DNA from: Mesostigma viride
Taxonomy: Eukaryota > Streptophyta > Mesostigmatophyceae > Mesostigmatales > Mesostigmataceae
Length of the DNA stretch: 62,000 nucleotides
Assembly: GCA_009746045.1 (NCBI GenBank)
Contig: RPFO01000022.1
Location: 5,371,004 to 5,433,003, forward strand
Direction of reading: 5' to 3'
Shown here: piece by piece, positions 1 through 8,831 of the stretch
How the letters are laid out: each line of letters starts with the position of its first letter
Position numbering within the stretch: position 1 is the first letter of the stretch
Made by a program: the position numbers and the translations under genes
The notes under the pieces: generated by a model
Told to the model about the DNA's origin: nothing
Seen by the model: only the letters and a program-made list of their open reading frames with translations
Database searches by the model: none

Positions 1-229
1 CTCGAGCCTGCCGTTATCTTGTCCGCGTGTTCGAGTCGTTCAGGATGATGAAGATGAATGGTGATGGAAATGTGTATCCTTGTGCATTGAAATTATGGCT
101 GGCTTACGTGTAGAGCGACTAGATGACCTAGACGGTGGGGCCGGAAACAGCATGCTTGATCAGGGCGTGTGTTTCGAGCCTAACTGGCCGGGAGTGTCTA
201 GTGGTGAGCACCATTGCTGCGATCGCTCT

Positions 230-882
230 CCCATATAACATGCCTCCGTTGGGAGATCATGTAGCACATATTCCTTGATGGGTGGTGGAGTGGAGAGAGC
301 CGCGTAATCGGACTATCCTAACGTTAATCTATCTAGTCTAGAAAAATCCTAACTACCCTACTCATCAAAACGCCTTCTCCTCTTGGGGGGAGGTGGCTTG
401 CCCACAGGGTCGGGTGTGTGGGCCTTGACAATCTTTTGCCACCGCGTCTTGTTCTGCATGGCGGTCCAAAGAAGGGAGAGAAAGTGGATGCGGTATTCAA
501 ACTGGGCTGGGACCAGTAGGTCATCCAGCAACATCTGGACGTAGTTCGTGACATGTTTCCCTACCCTTTTGGGAATGCCCTTGGGGCCAGGCCAGGTCAG
601 AATGTGCCGCCCTGGCTGGCCAAGCCGCTGGGGGCCTGCCAGACCCAGGGCGGTGTCGACCTGGCTGGTGCGAGCAAGGTGTCCTACAAATGCTATCCTA
701 CGCTGTCTAATCTCGTCCGAAATACGAGGCATGCCCTTATACAAAGACTCTAATGACGGGCGCTTGGAAAACCCTACGTTCAGGACCTGTCGGAGCATCC
801 TGGCTACCGTGCCGTTGAGCCTGGCTGCCAGTGTGGGTGTGAGTGTCCACGCGCCTCGGCGCCATACCCCCCTTATCTTCTT
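230..882 (-). mobile_element. 5'-truncated non-LTR retrotransposon fragment, family A
   Basis: An open frame at 358-798 on the minus strand encodes the region after the reverse transcriptase of a non-LTR retrotransposon. It contains RRIAFVGHLARTSQVD, the typical 'GHxxR' segment after the RT, followed by a proline- and arginine-rich C-terminus ending in RRRRFDE. The same protein is recognisable in the opposite orientation at 2.9-3.6 kb (MLRQVLNVGFS, SLESLY, GMPR, SDEIRQ). Upstream of the first Met the frame continues weakly towards a YGAEA motif near 870 and then stops, so this is a 5'-truncated dead copy. The 3' end is probably near 236-277, where 'cctccgttgggagatcatgtagcac' mirrors the 3' end of the 2.9-3.8 kb copy. 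Confidence 0.7.
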
Positions 883-1620
883 TTAATATTATTATTATCA
901 TAGTAGTAAGTAAGTAAGTACTTGCATGTCATGCGCATGGGCATGCCACGGAGTACTATGCTAATCTAATTAGAAAATAATTACACGAACGTTACAAATA
1001 TTTAATTATGATCATAATATTTATATCAAAATATTATATCTCGCCGTCGGCCTCTCCTGAGCCCAAACGCAGTCGCCCTGCCGAGCCACCCAGCCCTTTT
1101 GACGACTTTGAAATCGACGCGCCCACTTTTGGCAGCAATTAAGGCCCCAAAACGGAGGCCCTGGCCCTCGGCATGGCAGGGCCCCCACCCACACTCCGCC
1201 TCTTAGACGATGCCGAGGTCAACTACCCTCCTTCAGGCCGCTTCAAGCTGCTCGGCAGTTGGCTTCCCGACTGCGAGGACGACATGACGACACGGATCGG
1301 CATGGCGTGGGCGCACCTCCATGACCACCGCCGCTGGTGGAGCAACCCCGCCCTACCCCGGATCGTCAAGCGTGACCTCTTCAAGGTCGTCATTCTGACG
1401 TACGATCCTGACCTACGGCGCCGAGACGTGGACACTGATGCAGGAGCTGGAGCAACGACTCGACGGCGCCGTCACCAAGATGCTGCGCAAGGCCCTTAAC
1501 ATCCCCTTTGGTTTGCACATTAGTAATGAGGATTTGTACGCTGATTTGCCCTATGTTTCCCACATTATTAGGCACAGGCGCCTGGGCCTAGCCGGGCACC
1601 TGGCCCGCACAGATCAGGTA

Positions 1621-1993
1621 ATTAATTAATTAATTAGACTCGTGCTCCCGTTGGGGAGTCACGGAGCATTAACCCCGATGGATGGATGGATGGGTGCACA
1701 CATTCCTACCGGTCTAATCTATCTACATTGGCTACATACTACATCTATCTAACAACATTCTAACTACAACATCTATCTAGGCAGCCGCACGCTGCCCTAG
1801 GGGGAGCTATCTAGCGTGCCTCCCGCGGGATTGCACACGCGGGCGCTTCCCCACTGGGGGGGGCTCGTTGTCCTCTATGACCTGGGCCCACTTGGCCTTG
1901 TCCATCATCTTCTTCCAAATCACGGAGAGGCCTAGGCCCCCCATGTCCTCTACTAGCTGTTCTTTGAAGGTGCGGGCCTTGCGGCGTCTAACA
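1621..1993 (-). mobile_element. Nested 5'-truncated non-LTR element, copy 1, with 13-bp TSD
   Basis: This minus-strand insertion encodes the last ~60 residues of a non-LTR polyprotein (FKEQLVEDMGGLGLSVIWKK ... ending VQSRGRHAR). It then has a 3' untranslated end 'gggagcacgagtc' and a (TTAA)n tail at the left edge. It is flanked by a perfect 13-bp duplication, CACAGATCAGGTA, at 1608-1620 and 1994-2006, which splits an older plus-strand RT relic. Long variable TSDs, 5' truncation and a short-repeat tail are the hallmarks of target-primed reverse transcription. Confidence 0.8.
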
Positions 1994-2340
1994 CACAGAT
2001 CAGGTAGATACATCAGATAGACTAGCTGGCACCAAGCCCGCCCAGCCTGGGCGATATGTCCTCACCTGGCGTGCCCCCGGCCGCGCGCGGCAGGGCCGCC
2101 ACCCGTGGACTTTTCGTGACTTAGAAAGACGAAGCCATAGTGATATTCACGGCTAAATTCGGTGCTCAAACGTGAAAGTTATGAGCTCCGCCGTCAGCCA
2201 TGGCTACCTCGTGGCTCGTGGCTCGTGGCTATCTCTGCTATGCCGTGCCCATGCAGGGAGTAACTCTCTGCTGAGACGCCATGCCCTAGCCGTTCTGTAT
2301 AGCTATGCTGATCTTCCCCCCCATGACAGGCTCCCCCTTA

Positions 2341-2624
2341 ATTAATTAATAAATAAATTAATTAGACTCGTGCTCCCGTTGGGGAGTCACGGAGCATTAA
2401 CCCCGATGGATGGATGAATGGGTGCAAACAGTCCTGCCGGTCTAATCTATCTACATCAGCTACCTACGACATCTATCTAACAGCATTCTAACTACAACAT
2501 CTATCTAGACAGCCTCACGCTGCCCTAGGGGAGCTGTCTGGCGTGCCTCCCACGGGTTTGCACACGCGGGCGCTTCCCCACTGGGGGGCGGGGGCTCGTT
2601 GTCCTCTATGACCTGGGCCCACCC
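2341..2624 (-). mobile_element. 5'-truncated non-LTR element, copy 2, with 13-bp TSD
   Basis: This is a second copy of the element at 1621-1993, in the same orientation, sharing the 'actcgtgctcccgttgggga' terminus and TTAA-rich tail. It is more strongly 5'-truncated, ending at 'cctgggccca'. It is flanked by the perfect 13-bp duplication AGGCTCCCCCTTA at 2328-2340 and 2625-2637. A more diverged copy of the same 3' terminus lies at about 58106-58165. Confidence 0.8.
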
Positions 2625-2887
2625 AGGCTCCCCCTTAGCTGGGCATAGCTTGAAGATCATGGGGCTGCAAGTGCCCTGGTGCACCTAGAGCAAGGGTCGT
2701 TTACATTCCCACCCTTGCAGGAAGTAGCTTAGAATGTATGATAGGCCATATGCCCCTTCTCTGGGCTATGTGCTACATATACTCCCAACGGAGTTGTGTT
2801 CCTAATTAATTAATTAATTAATTAATTAATTGCTGACATGAGTGACATCTTGCTCCGCCGCACACGAGCTGACTTTGCGGCGCAGCA

Positions 2888-3775
2888 ATGTTATTAGGCT
2901 GTTTTACTTCATTCCGCAGCCGGTGTGGATCGAGTGAGGCCAGCATGCTCCCCGACACCGCTGACGATGTGGACATCCGCATCGGCCTGGCCTGGGCGCC
3001 AGCCTCCGCTCGCTCAACTCCTACTGGCGCTCGAAGGACCTGCATGGGCGAGCACCGCAAGCGCGTGCTCTTCAAGGTCCTGGTCCTCACGGTGCTCACC
3101 TATGGCGCTGAGGCATGGACGTACGCTCACGAACACGATGGCCGCCCGGCTGGACAGCACGGTTTACAGGATGCTTCGACAGGTCCTGAATGTAGGGTTT
3201 TCCACACATAGGTCATTGGAGTCTTTGTATCAGGGTATGCCTCGCGTTTCGGACGAGATTAGGCAGCTAGCGTAGGATAGCGTTCGTAGGACATCTTGCT
3301 CGCACCAGTCAGATAGACACCGCCTTCGGTCTAGCCGGCCCCCAGCGGCTTGGCCCACCAGGGCGGCATATCCTGACCCGGCCTGGCCCCAATGAAGGAC
3401 ATTCCTAGAAAGCTGGGTAAACCTGCCATGAACTACACCCAACAGTTGCTGGCCGACCTAGTGGTCCCAGCTAAGTTTGAACACCACATTTCCTCCCTCT
3501 CTCTTGATTGGACTGCTGTGCAGAACAAGAAGAGGTGGCAGACGATTGTCCAAGCTCACACGCCAGCCCCTGTGGGCAAGCCCCCCCCCCCCCCCAGGAG
3601 GAAGGGGCGCTTTGCTGAGTAGAGTAGTTAGGATTTTCTAGATTAGCTTAGAGTTAGCTTATAGTTAGGTTTCGTGGCTTCGCCCACCTCCATCCATCCC
3701 GCAAGGGAATATGTGCTACATGATCTCCCCACGGAGTCATGTTATACTTTTAATTCAATTTAATTCAATGAGTTG
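2888..3775 (+). pseudogene. Non-LTR retrotransposon relic, family A, plus strand
   Basis: Overlapping plus-strand frames (2888-3211, 2925-3275, 3392-3622) encode in order an RT-thumb-like segment (VLFKVLVLTVLTYGAEAWTY), MLRQVLNVGFS, SLESLYQGMPRVSDEIRQ and a C-terminus ending RRKGRFAE. Several frameshifts separate these pieces, so it is inactive. The last part matches the minus-strand relic at 358-798 almost word for word. The 3' end near 3700-3745 ('acatgatctccccacggagtc') is followed by a TTAATTCAA-type repeat tail. Confidence 0.7.
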
Positions 3776-5121
3776 TGGCACACGATTACTACACACATGT
3801 AGCGCTCCCCAGCACATTTGAAGTGCACATGGAAAGTGCAAGGAAATAATTTTCTTAGATTTCACGAGCTACAATACAGAATAGTCAACCTAGGCTACCC
3901 GCCAAAAGCCTTAAGTACACAAGCTGTAAGCGGACAATGCTAACCCCACACCAACCATGCTCATGGAGCAGAGAGACCTCCTCTCCAGAGCAAAAGCAAA
4001 GATCGCTCCACCGGCAGTAGGCATGAATGCAGCCAGGCACACACAGTATACATGCCAGACCATGCATACACATTGTTCCACTACAATTGTGTCTCAGATA
4101 CCCGGCCATGCGCGCCCTGCCCTGCAGAAACTTGGCAAGCCAACTGGTCCAGTCTTGGAAGTTTCATATGGCACCACTGATCAGACAACAGGCATGGGTT
4201 TACTGTCCCTAACGGATTCGCTCCCCAACCATGTCACCATTTGCCATCAAAACTGTCTGCACTACCCGCCCTAGCCTCCAATCTAAACTTAAAACACGTT
4301 AATGAAACTCGTTTGTCTCGCACTCGAGGTCATGGAGCATCGACAACTGCTATCGAGCCCCTGCCCGGGGCAACCCCCCAGGTCACCTTGCAGCCTCCAC
4401 CAGATGGAGTCCATCACGCACAGAGGTCAAGCCATAAGGGGCCCTGCCAGAAGAGGCCATCAGCAATACAAGGCCCTCGCAATAAAGGCCATAAGCCATA
4501 AGAGGGCATGTGTTTGAATGCCAGTAACCAGTACCCAACTCAACACGGCGGCTGTGCACTGTCATCCCCATGCTGGGACACGCCACGGTGACCGTCGCCA
4601 TGCAGGTCACGCCGGACGTCAAATACCAGGTTTGTGCACCTACTACAGAATGTGACAGACCAGGTTCAAATATTTAGGTTCATATGCTCACTAACAAAAT
4701 GGCCTCCCGGGTGCCGCTTCTGCTCACCGACGGACCGCTACAAGGGGATGAATTCCTGCGCAGGTCGTCAAGTCGTCAAGGCGCAGGCGCGTGCAACCAG
4801 GTGCCTGTACACTAACACGTGCCCAACAATTAAAGCAGCCGCCTCCCCTTGCACAAATGCTACCGTTAAAAGGTTCACTCGCTAAACTGACAGCTTGAGG
4901 TATCATCAATACATCTTAGATGCCACCATCGCGGTTACAACAAGGGAAACTCGCACCACCGCCAAGGCACCACCGGGCCGACCCCAATTTTGCGTGCTAA
5001 GAGCAGCATCCGAAACCATCCCCCAGAACGGGTTGCCTTGTGGAGTTGGAAAGTCACCAATGTCAACCAATATTTATCGTCCGCGCCATGACACCCCATC
5101 GTGTCGCATGTCTCGCCCTAC
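3776..5121. other. Intergenic stretch without recognisable gene
   Basis: I see no convincing coding region or repeat here. The short open frames have no recognisable motif. The right part is the 3' flank of the minus-strand gene ending at 5122. A TGTAA (minus strand, 4939-4935) lies about 185 bases after its stop and could be its poly(A) signal. Confidence 0.4.
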
Positions 5122-7926
5122 TCAGCGCCGCTGCTTTGCCCCCTTCTGCGCATTCACCCCCTGCTCTGGGCCCCCCCCCGCAGGACCGGGCACCGCCTTC
5201 AGATACGTGAGAACGGCTCGGTCCGCCTTCGCCACCCCCGCGCCCTCCGCGGAGACATGAATTGTTGCCCCCGTGCCTTGCGCCCTCGCCCCCTCCGCCA
5301 ACGCGATGATGCGCTGGCGTTCCAAGTAACCGTCCGCAAGCGGCGCGAGTTTACTGCCAGGCCCTCCTCCTCTACCGCCGCCGCCGCCGCGGCCCACACT
5401 GGCTGCCGAGTTTGCACGAGAGATTTCCGTCAACGACGACTCCCGCGCCACCGAGGAGTGTTCCGAGACGACCATGCTGCTGCTGCCTGCTAGCGACTGC
5501 CCGCTGTAACGGGCGCTATCCCTCCCGCTATGCGACGCCGTCGTGCCTGCCGACTGCGTCCTGGTCGGCCCTACGCTCATCGCGTTCGCCGATGATGACG
5601 CGGTTGACCACCCGTACCCATCCACCTTGACTGGCTCACGCAGGCTACTGCTGGCGCTCGCCATGCTGCTGTCCAGGCTGGCCCCGTGCTGCAGCGGTGC
5701 GGAGCCCTTGGCGTTGCTGCTGGTGACGCTGCTGGCATCCGTGTGAGAGCCCTTGGACCTTGTGGGCCCCTTTGGCGGCTTGTCGGTGGCGGCTTCACTG
5801 CGCTCCTTCTTGCCGCTGCCACCAAACAGACGCGCAAAGAAGCCCTTCTTCTTTCCCTTCTTGCTCGCTTCCGCTGCGGCGGCGGCCGCCGCCGCCGCCT
5901 CTTTTGCCTTGGCTTCCTGTGCCGCCTGCTGCCGGAAATCGATCATCCGGTTCGGGTTGACTACTTGCGGGCCCCCAAGCCCTTCCTTGGCCCCGCCGCC
6001 ATGCTTGGCTTCCATGGCCGCATGACGGCCCGCGCCCACATCTGCCCCCTTGTCCTTACCCTTCTCCTTCTCCTTCTCCTTCTCCTTCTCCTTCTCCTTG
6101 GCAGAGACAAGCCCCATCGCAAGACCCGTTAGGTCGCCGTACCCACCCGGCCCCTTCAGAGACGGCTCCACCCCCCCATTCCGAGACGGCTCGGCCCCCT
6201 TCCCACTGCCCGGCCTGGCCCCATTCTTGGCCCTGCCCTCCTTGCCGCTATTCTCGCCCCCCTTGCCACTGTCCGCGGCCCTGGGCTCCCCCCTGCCGCC
6301 ATCAGACAGCCTGCCTGCATCTCCCCTGCCGGAATCCCCCCCCTTGGCGTCGCCCCCCTTCCCGGACGAATGGCGGGAGCCCCGTCCAGAGGACGTGTCG
6401 CTGGCGGTGTGGTGGAACTTGCGAGGGGGGGGCGGCTGCACGGGGGACGCCACCCCCGCGGGTGCGTACAACGCATCCATCGCGATCACAGAGATGCCCC
6501 GATGGCCATTCGTGTTGCGATGAGCACTCATCTCACGGCCCCTGGACCCTGAGGTGTCCAGGCTGAGACCCCCCCCCCGCGAGGCATCCAGTGTGTCCAC
6601 TCCCATGGGGGACGTTGCCCCAGGGCTCGAATTGCGGGGTTGGGCGGTGGTCCCGATGACATACGCCCCCCCCTGGGCGGCGGGCCATGCCCCAGGGACG
6701 TCGGCTGATGCGTACGGGTAGCCCACCGGCGGTACTTGTGCTACGGATATCCGCTGCCCCTCGGCACCGGCCAGCCACGCCGATACCTTGTTCACGCCCT
6801 GGTCCACCATGTCAAAGTAGCGGGGGGGGGTGCGCGTCTCGGTGGGAGCCAGGGTGTACTTGCTGCTGGCGCCCGCGTAGGTGCTGCGACGGGCGTTGCG
6901 CGCAGGGGATGACACAGTGGCCCCCACGTGGCTCAGCACGAACGTGACGTCGTCAGGGTTAAACATCGGGCTCGACAGGCCAGCGTGAGCCGAGCCCAGG
7001 CCGTCGTCGCTGTGCCACCCCTCAAAGCTGGGGGCGCGCTGCAAGAGGGGCCGTGCAGGGGTGTCGCTGGGGGGGGGAGGGCCAGCCCCCCTCCCAAGAG
7101 AGTTGTTGTGAATATTATCACGAGCGTTATTGTTCGCATTCTTCAACGGGGGATGCTCGTAGTCCATGACCTGAAGCCCGCCAGCGGAGCCAATACCGAT
7201 GTCCATGGCGTCGTCCACGCGGCCTTCGGTTAGGGTCTCCCAGCATGGCGCGCCCTGCGAGTTCCGAAGCTCGACCGCGGCGGCCGCCGCCAGCGCCATG
7301 GCGCCCGAGTTGCCAGACACGGCGAGATCGACCGGGTCGGCACGGACCGAGGCGAAAACGCCCTGGGGGGACACATCAGAGCCGGAGCTAACGGGCGTTA
7401 ACACATTGGAAGGCGCGTCGCTTGCGCTCGCGTGGGGGAACGCGGACGCCATCGCTCGCGGGCTAGGTCCTAAACCGAGCGCGGCTAGCCCCGAGCGGGG
7501 GCTCATCCTCTCAATCCCCAAGCGACTTCTTGCGGTTGCCGAGGTCTGAATGGACATTCCGCGGAATTTCGGCGGCGATGGTGGGAGTTCAATGCTAGCA
7601 TGAGGTTCGGAACTTCCGGAGGCATCGGAATGACCTCCGCTCCAAGCGCCGAAGCTCGGCTCTCGGCGATGCTTGGCGCCTGGGGAAGGCTTGTTGAAGG
7701 AGAGTGATTGCTGGCCATCCTCGGTGCCGTTAACACGAACGCGGAGTTCAGGTATCGATGCCATCCCTTCCCCCCCAGAGTTTAGCGAGGCATTAGAATG
7801 CGAGCTGATGCTGAGAATAGTCGATAACGCAGGCGGCTTCGTAACTTCGACATCCGGAGGACTTGCTTGACCCGTATCAAATGCCCATTCACCGAAGGAG
7901 GGGTTTTTCACATGATGTAATGCCAT
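5122..7926 (-). CDS. Low-complexity Ser/Gly/Ala-rich protein with PSFxxW motifs (unknown function)
   Basis: A single uninterrupted 934-codon frame. I chose the ATG at 7926 because the four codons upstream open with TTG. The protein is largely disordered. Features seen: three related short motifs, KNPSFGEW at the N-terminus (about residues 7-14), RREPSFGAW (about 90) and RAPSFEGW (about 305), each followed within a few residues by acidic or Ser residues; a (Lys-Glu)n run around 610-621 encoded by a CTCCTT microsatellite; an Ala-rich helix-like stretch near 675; a basic-hydrophobic patch KKGKKKGFFARLFGGSGKK near 690; and a structured-looking C-terminus (YLERQRIIALAEGARAQGT ... VLTYLKAVPG). The first two motifs fit the PxFGxW core of plant NOI/RIN4 proteins, and the second sits in an AGC-kinase-like RRxxS context. 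This resemblance is only inference. No enzyme domain is recognised. Strong codon bias over 2.8 kb supports a real gene. Confidence 0.7.
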   Translation of the reverse strand: MALHHVKNPSFGEWAFDTGQASPPDVEVTKPPALSTILSISSHSNASLNSGGEGMASIPELRVRVNGTEDGQQSLSFNKPSPGAKHRREPSFGAWSGGHSDASGSSEPHASIELPPSPPKFRGMSIQTSATARSRLGIERMSPRSGLAALGLGPSPRAMASAFPHASASDAPSNVLTPVSSGSDVSPQGVFASVRADPVDLAVSGNSGAMALAAAAAVELRNSQGAPCWETLTEGRVDDAMDIGIGSAGGLQVMDYEHPPLKNANNNARDNIHNNSLGRGAGPPPPSDTPARPLLQRAPSFEGWHSDDGLGSAHAGLSSPMFNPDDVTFVLSHVGATVSSPARNARRSTYAGASSKYTLAPTETRTPPRYFDMVDQGVNKVSAWLAGAEGQRISVAQVPPVGYPYASADVPGAWPAAQGGAYVIGTTAQPRNSSPGATSPMGVDTLDASRGGGLSLDTSGSRGREMSAHRNTNGHRGISVIAMDALYAPAGVASPVQPPPPRKFHHTASDTSSGRGSRHSSGKGGDAKGGDSGRGDAGRLSDGGRGEPRAADSGKGGENSGKEGRAKNGARPGSGKGAEPSRNGGVEPSLKGPGGYGDLTGLAMGLVSAKEKEKEKEKEKEKGKDKGADVGAGRHAAMEAKHGGGAKEGLGGPQVVNPNRMIDFRQQAAQEAKAKEAAAAAAAAAEASKKGKKKGFFARLFGGSGKKERSEAATDKPPKGPTRSKGSHTDASSVTSSNAKGSAPLQHGASLDSSMASASSSLREPVKVDGYGWSTASSSANAMSVGPTRTQSAGTTASHSGRDSARYSGQSLAGSSSMVVSEHSSVARESSLTEISRANSAASVGRGGGGGRGGGPGSKLAPLADGYLERQRIIALAEGARAQGTGATIHVSAEGAGVAKADRAVLTYLKAVPGPAGGGPEQGVNAQKGAKQRR

Positions 7927-8413
7927 TGCTGGCCACAATGGGAGACCCAGACCCGGCTGCCTCGCAGACGGTCCATAAGAAAACCGAGCTGTGGCTACAC
8001 TACTGCATCATTGATTGATATAACAAACGTGCGCTTGTCGCTGGGTTAAGGTAAGCAGAATAGGGAGTTAGGGACACGTTAGTTGCCCCCCTGCCCCCGA
8101 GAATCGATAGTCCCACGTGTGTTCGCGCGGGCGTTCAAGGCAGCATTACAGTACTGTAAAATGTTGAGCTACAGTAAGCACCACAAAGATTCCTATCTAA
8201 AGATCAAAAGCGTACTCGCCTTGGGTCATACTGTCGACAGTTCAGTTCAGAGTTCAGAGCCAGTTCAGTTCAGTTTCTATGTCATACCGTGATATGCGGT
8301 CCCTGGGAACGAGGCTCGAGACGTACGCGTACGGGCGGGACGATATCTGGCTTACTGTGCCAGTCATACAGTAACAGCGCTGGATCCATTACAGTAGAAT
8401 GATAACAGAATAA
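7927..8413. other. 5' flank of the 5.1-7.9 kb gene; TACAGTA-rich
   Basis: No coding sequence seen. The stretch has several copies of TACAGTA/TACTGTA (for example 8150-8158 and 8368-8396) and a 'cagttcag' direct repeat at 8240-8275. It would contain the promoter of the minus-strand gene starting at 7926. No TATA box is obvious. Confidence 0.35.
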
Positions 8414-8426
8414 TCACACTCATTTT

Positions 8427-8737
8427 TTTCCGGTGAAATGGGTGTTAGTTTATTTCCATATAACAGTTAAGGTGACCCAGGTATGCCAAAAATAGCCTGA
8501 AATGCCTAGTTTTGCCTAAATTGGGGTGCCCGCATTAATAAGGCGCGCCCTGCGACCAAGGTAGCCATTGTACTGTAGATATATCGTCATCCGGCATACG
8601 TGTAAAGACCTGGTTCATGCCCATGAGTGCATGGAAGACTTCCAGGGGGCTGGGGGTGTCATTGTTAGGGCCCGGGTCCCATACTTTGTGTTGTTCCGTC
8701 GCCAGGAGCCAGTAACGACGCATAGCCAGGTTCCAAG
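8427..8737 (-). mobile_element. Truncated non-LTR fragment, family C, copy 1
   Basis: This minus-strand insertion has a 13-bp TSD, TCACACTCATTTT, at 8414-8426 and 8738-8750, and a short A-rich 3' end (CCGGAAAAAAA). It encodes the C-terminal ~60 residues of an ORF (RRYWLLATEQHKVWDPGPNN ... WLPWSQGAPY, stop at 8535). The sister copy at 10271-10566 encodes a clearly homologous peptide, so this is the tail of a mobile-element protein and not a host gene. The ORF reads on into flanking DNA at its 5' side. Confidence 0.7.
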
Positions 8738-8807
8738 TCACACTCATTTTCACCAGGCTTTCAGACACCCTCCGTTATTTGTTCCCTAGTAAACAAGCCC
8801 CCCCCCC

Positions 8808-8831
8808 AAGCTGACGCGGACGCGTCAGCTT
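8808..8831. repeat. Perfect 11-bp-arm palindrome
   Basis: AAGCTGACGCG, a GA spacer, then CGCGTCAGCTT form a perfect hairpin with a 2-base loop at the left edge of the C-rich repeat region. A one-sided damaged version recurs at about 9423-9447, followed by the same 'ttcccccaccgccgattctcc' text. Confidence 0.7.

Larger units (their letters stand above)
1173..2832 (+). pseudogene. Broken non-LTR retrotransposon fragment, family B, split by a nested insertion
   Basis: The plus-strand frames at 1173-1499 and 1438-1629 together encode the end of an RT and the post-RT region: FKLLGSWL, then IVKRDLFKVVILTY, then MLRKALNIPF and HRRLGLAGHLARTDQV. A short duplication around 1400-1415 ('ctgacgtac / ctgacctac') shifts the frame. 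The protein stops at 1620 because another element is inserted. The continuation resumes after 2006 (LAGTKP-AQPGRYVLTW-like), as in the paralogous copies. The 3' end is likely near 2760-2832, where a 'ctacatatactcccaacggagt' terminus is followed by a TTAA repeat tail. This is a non-functional relic. Confidence 0.6.
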
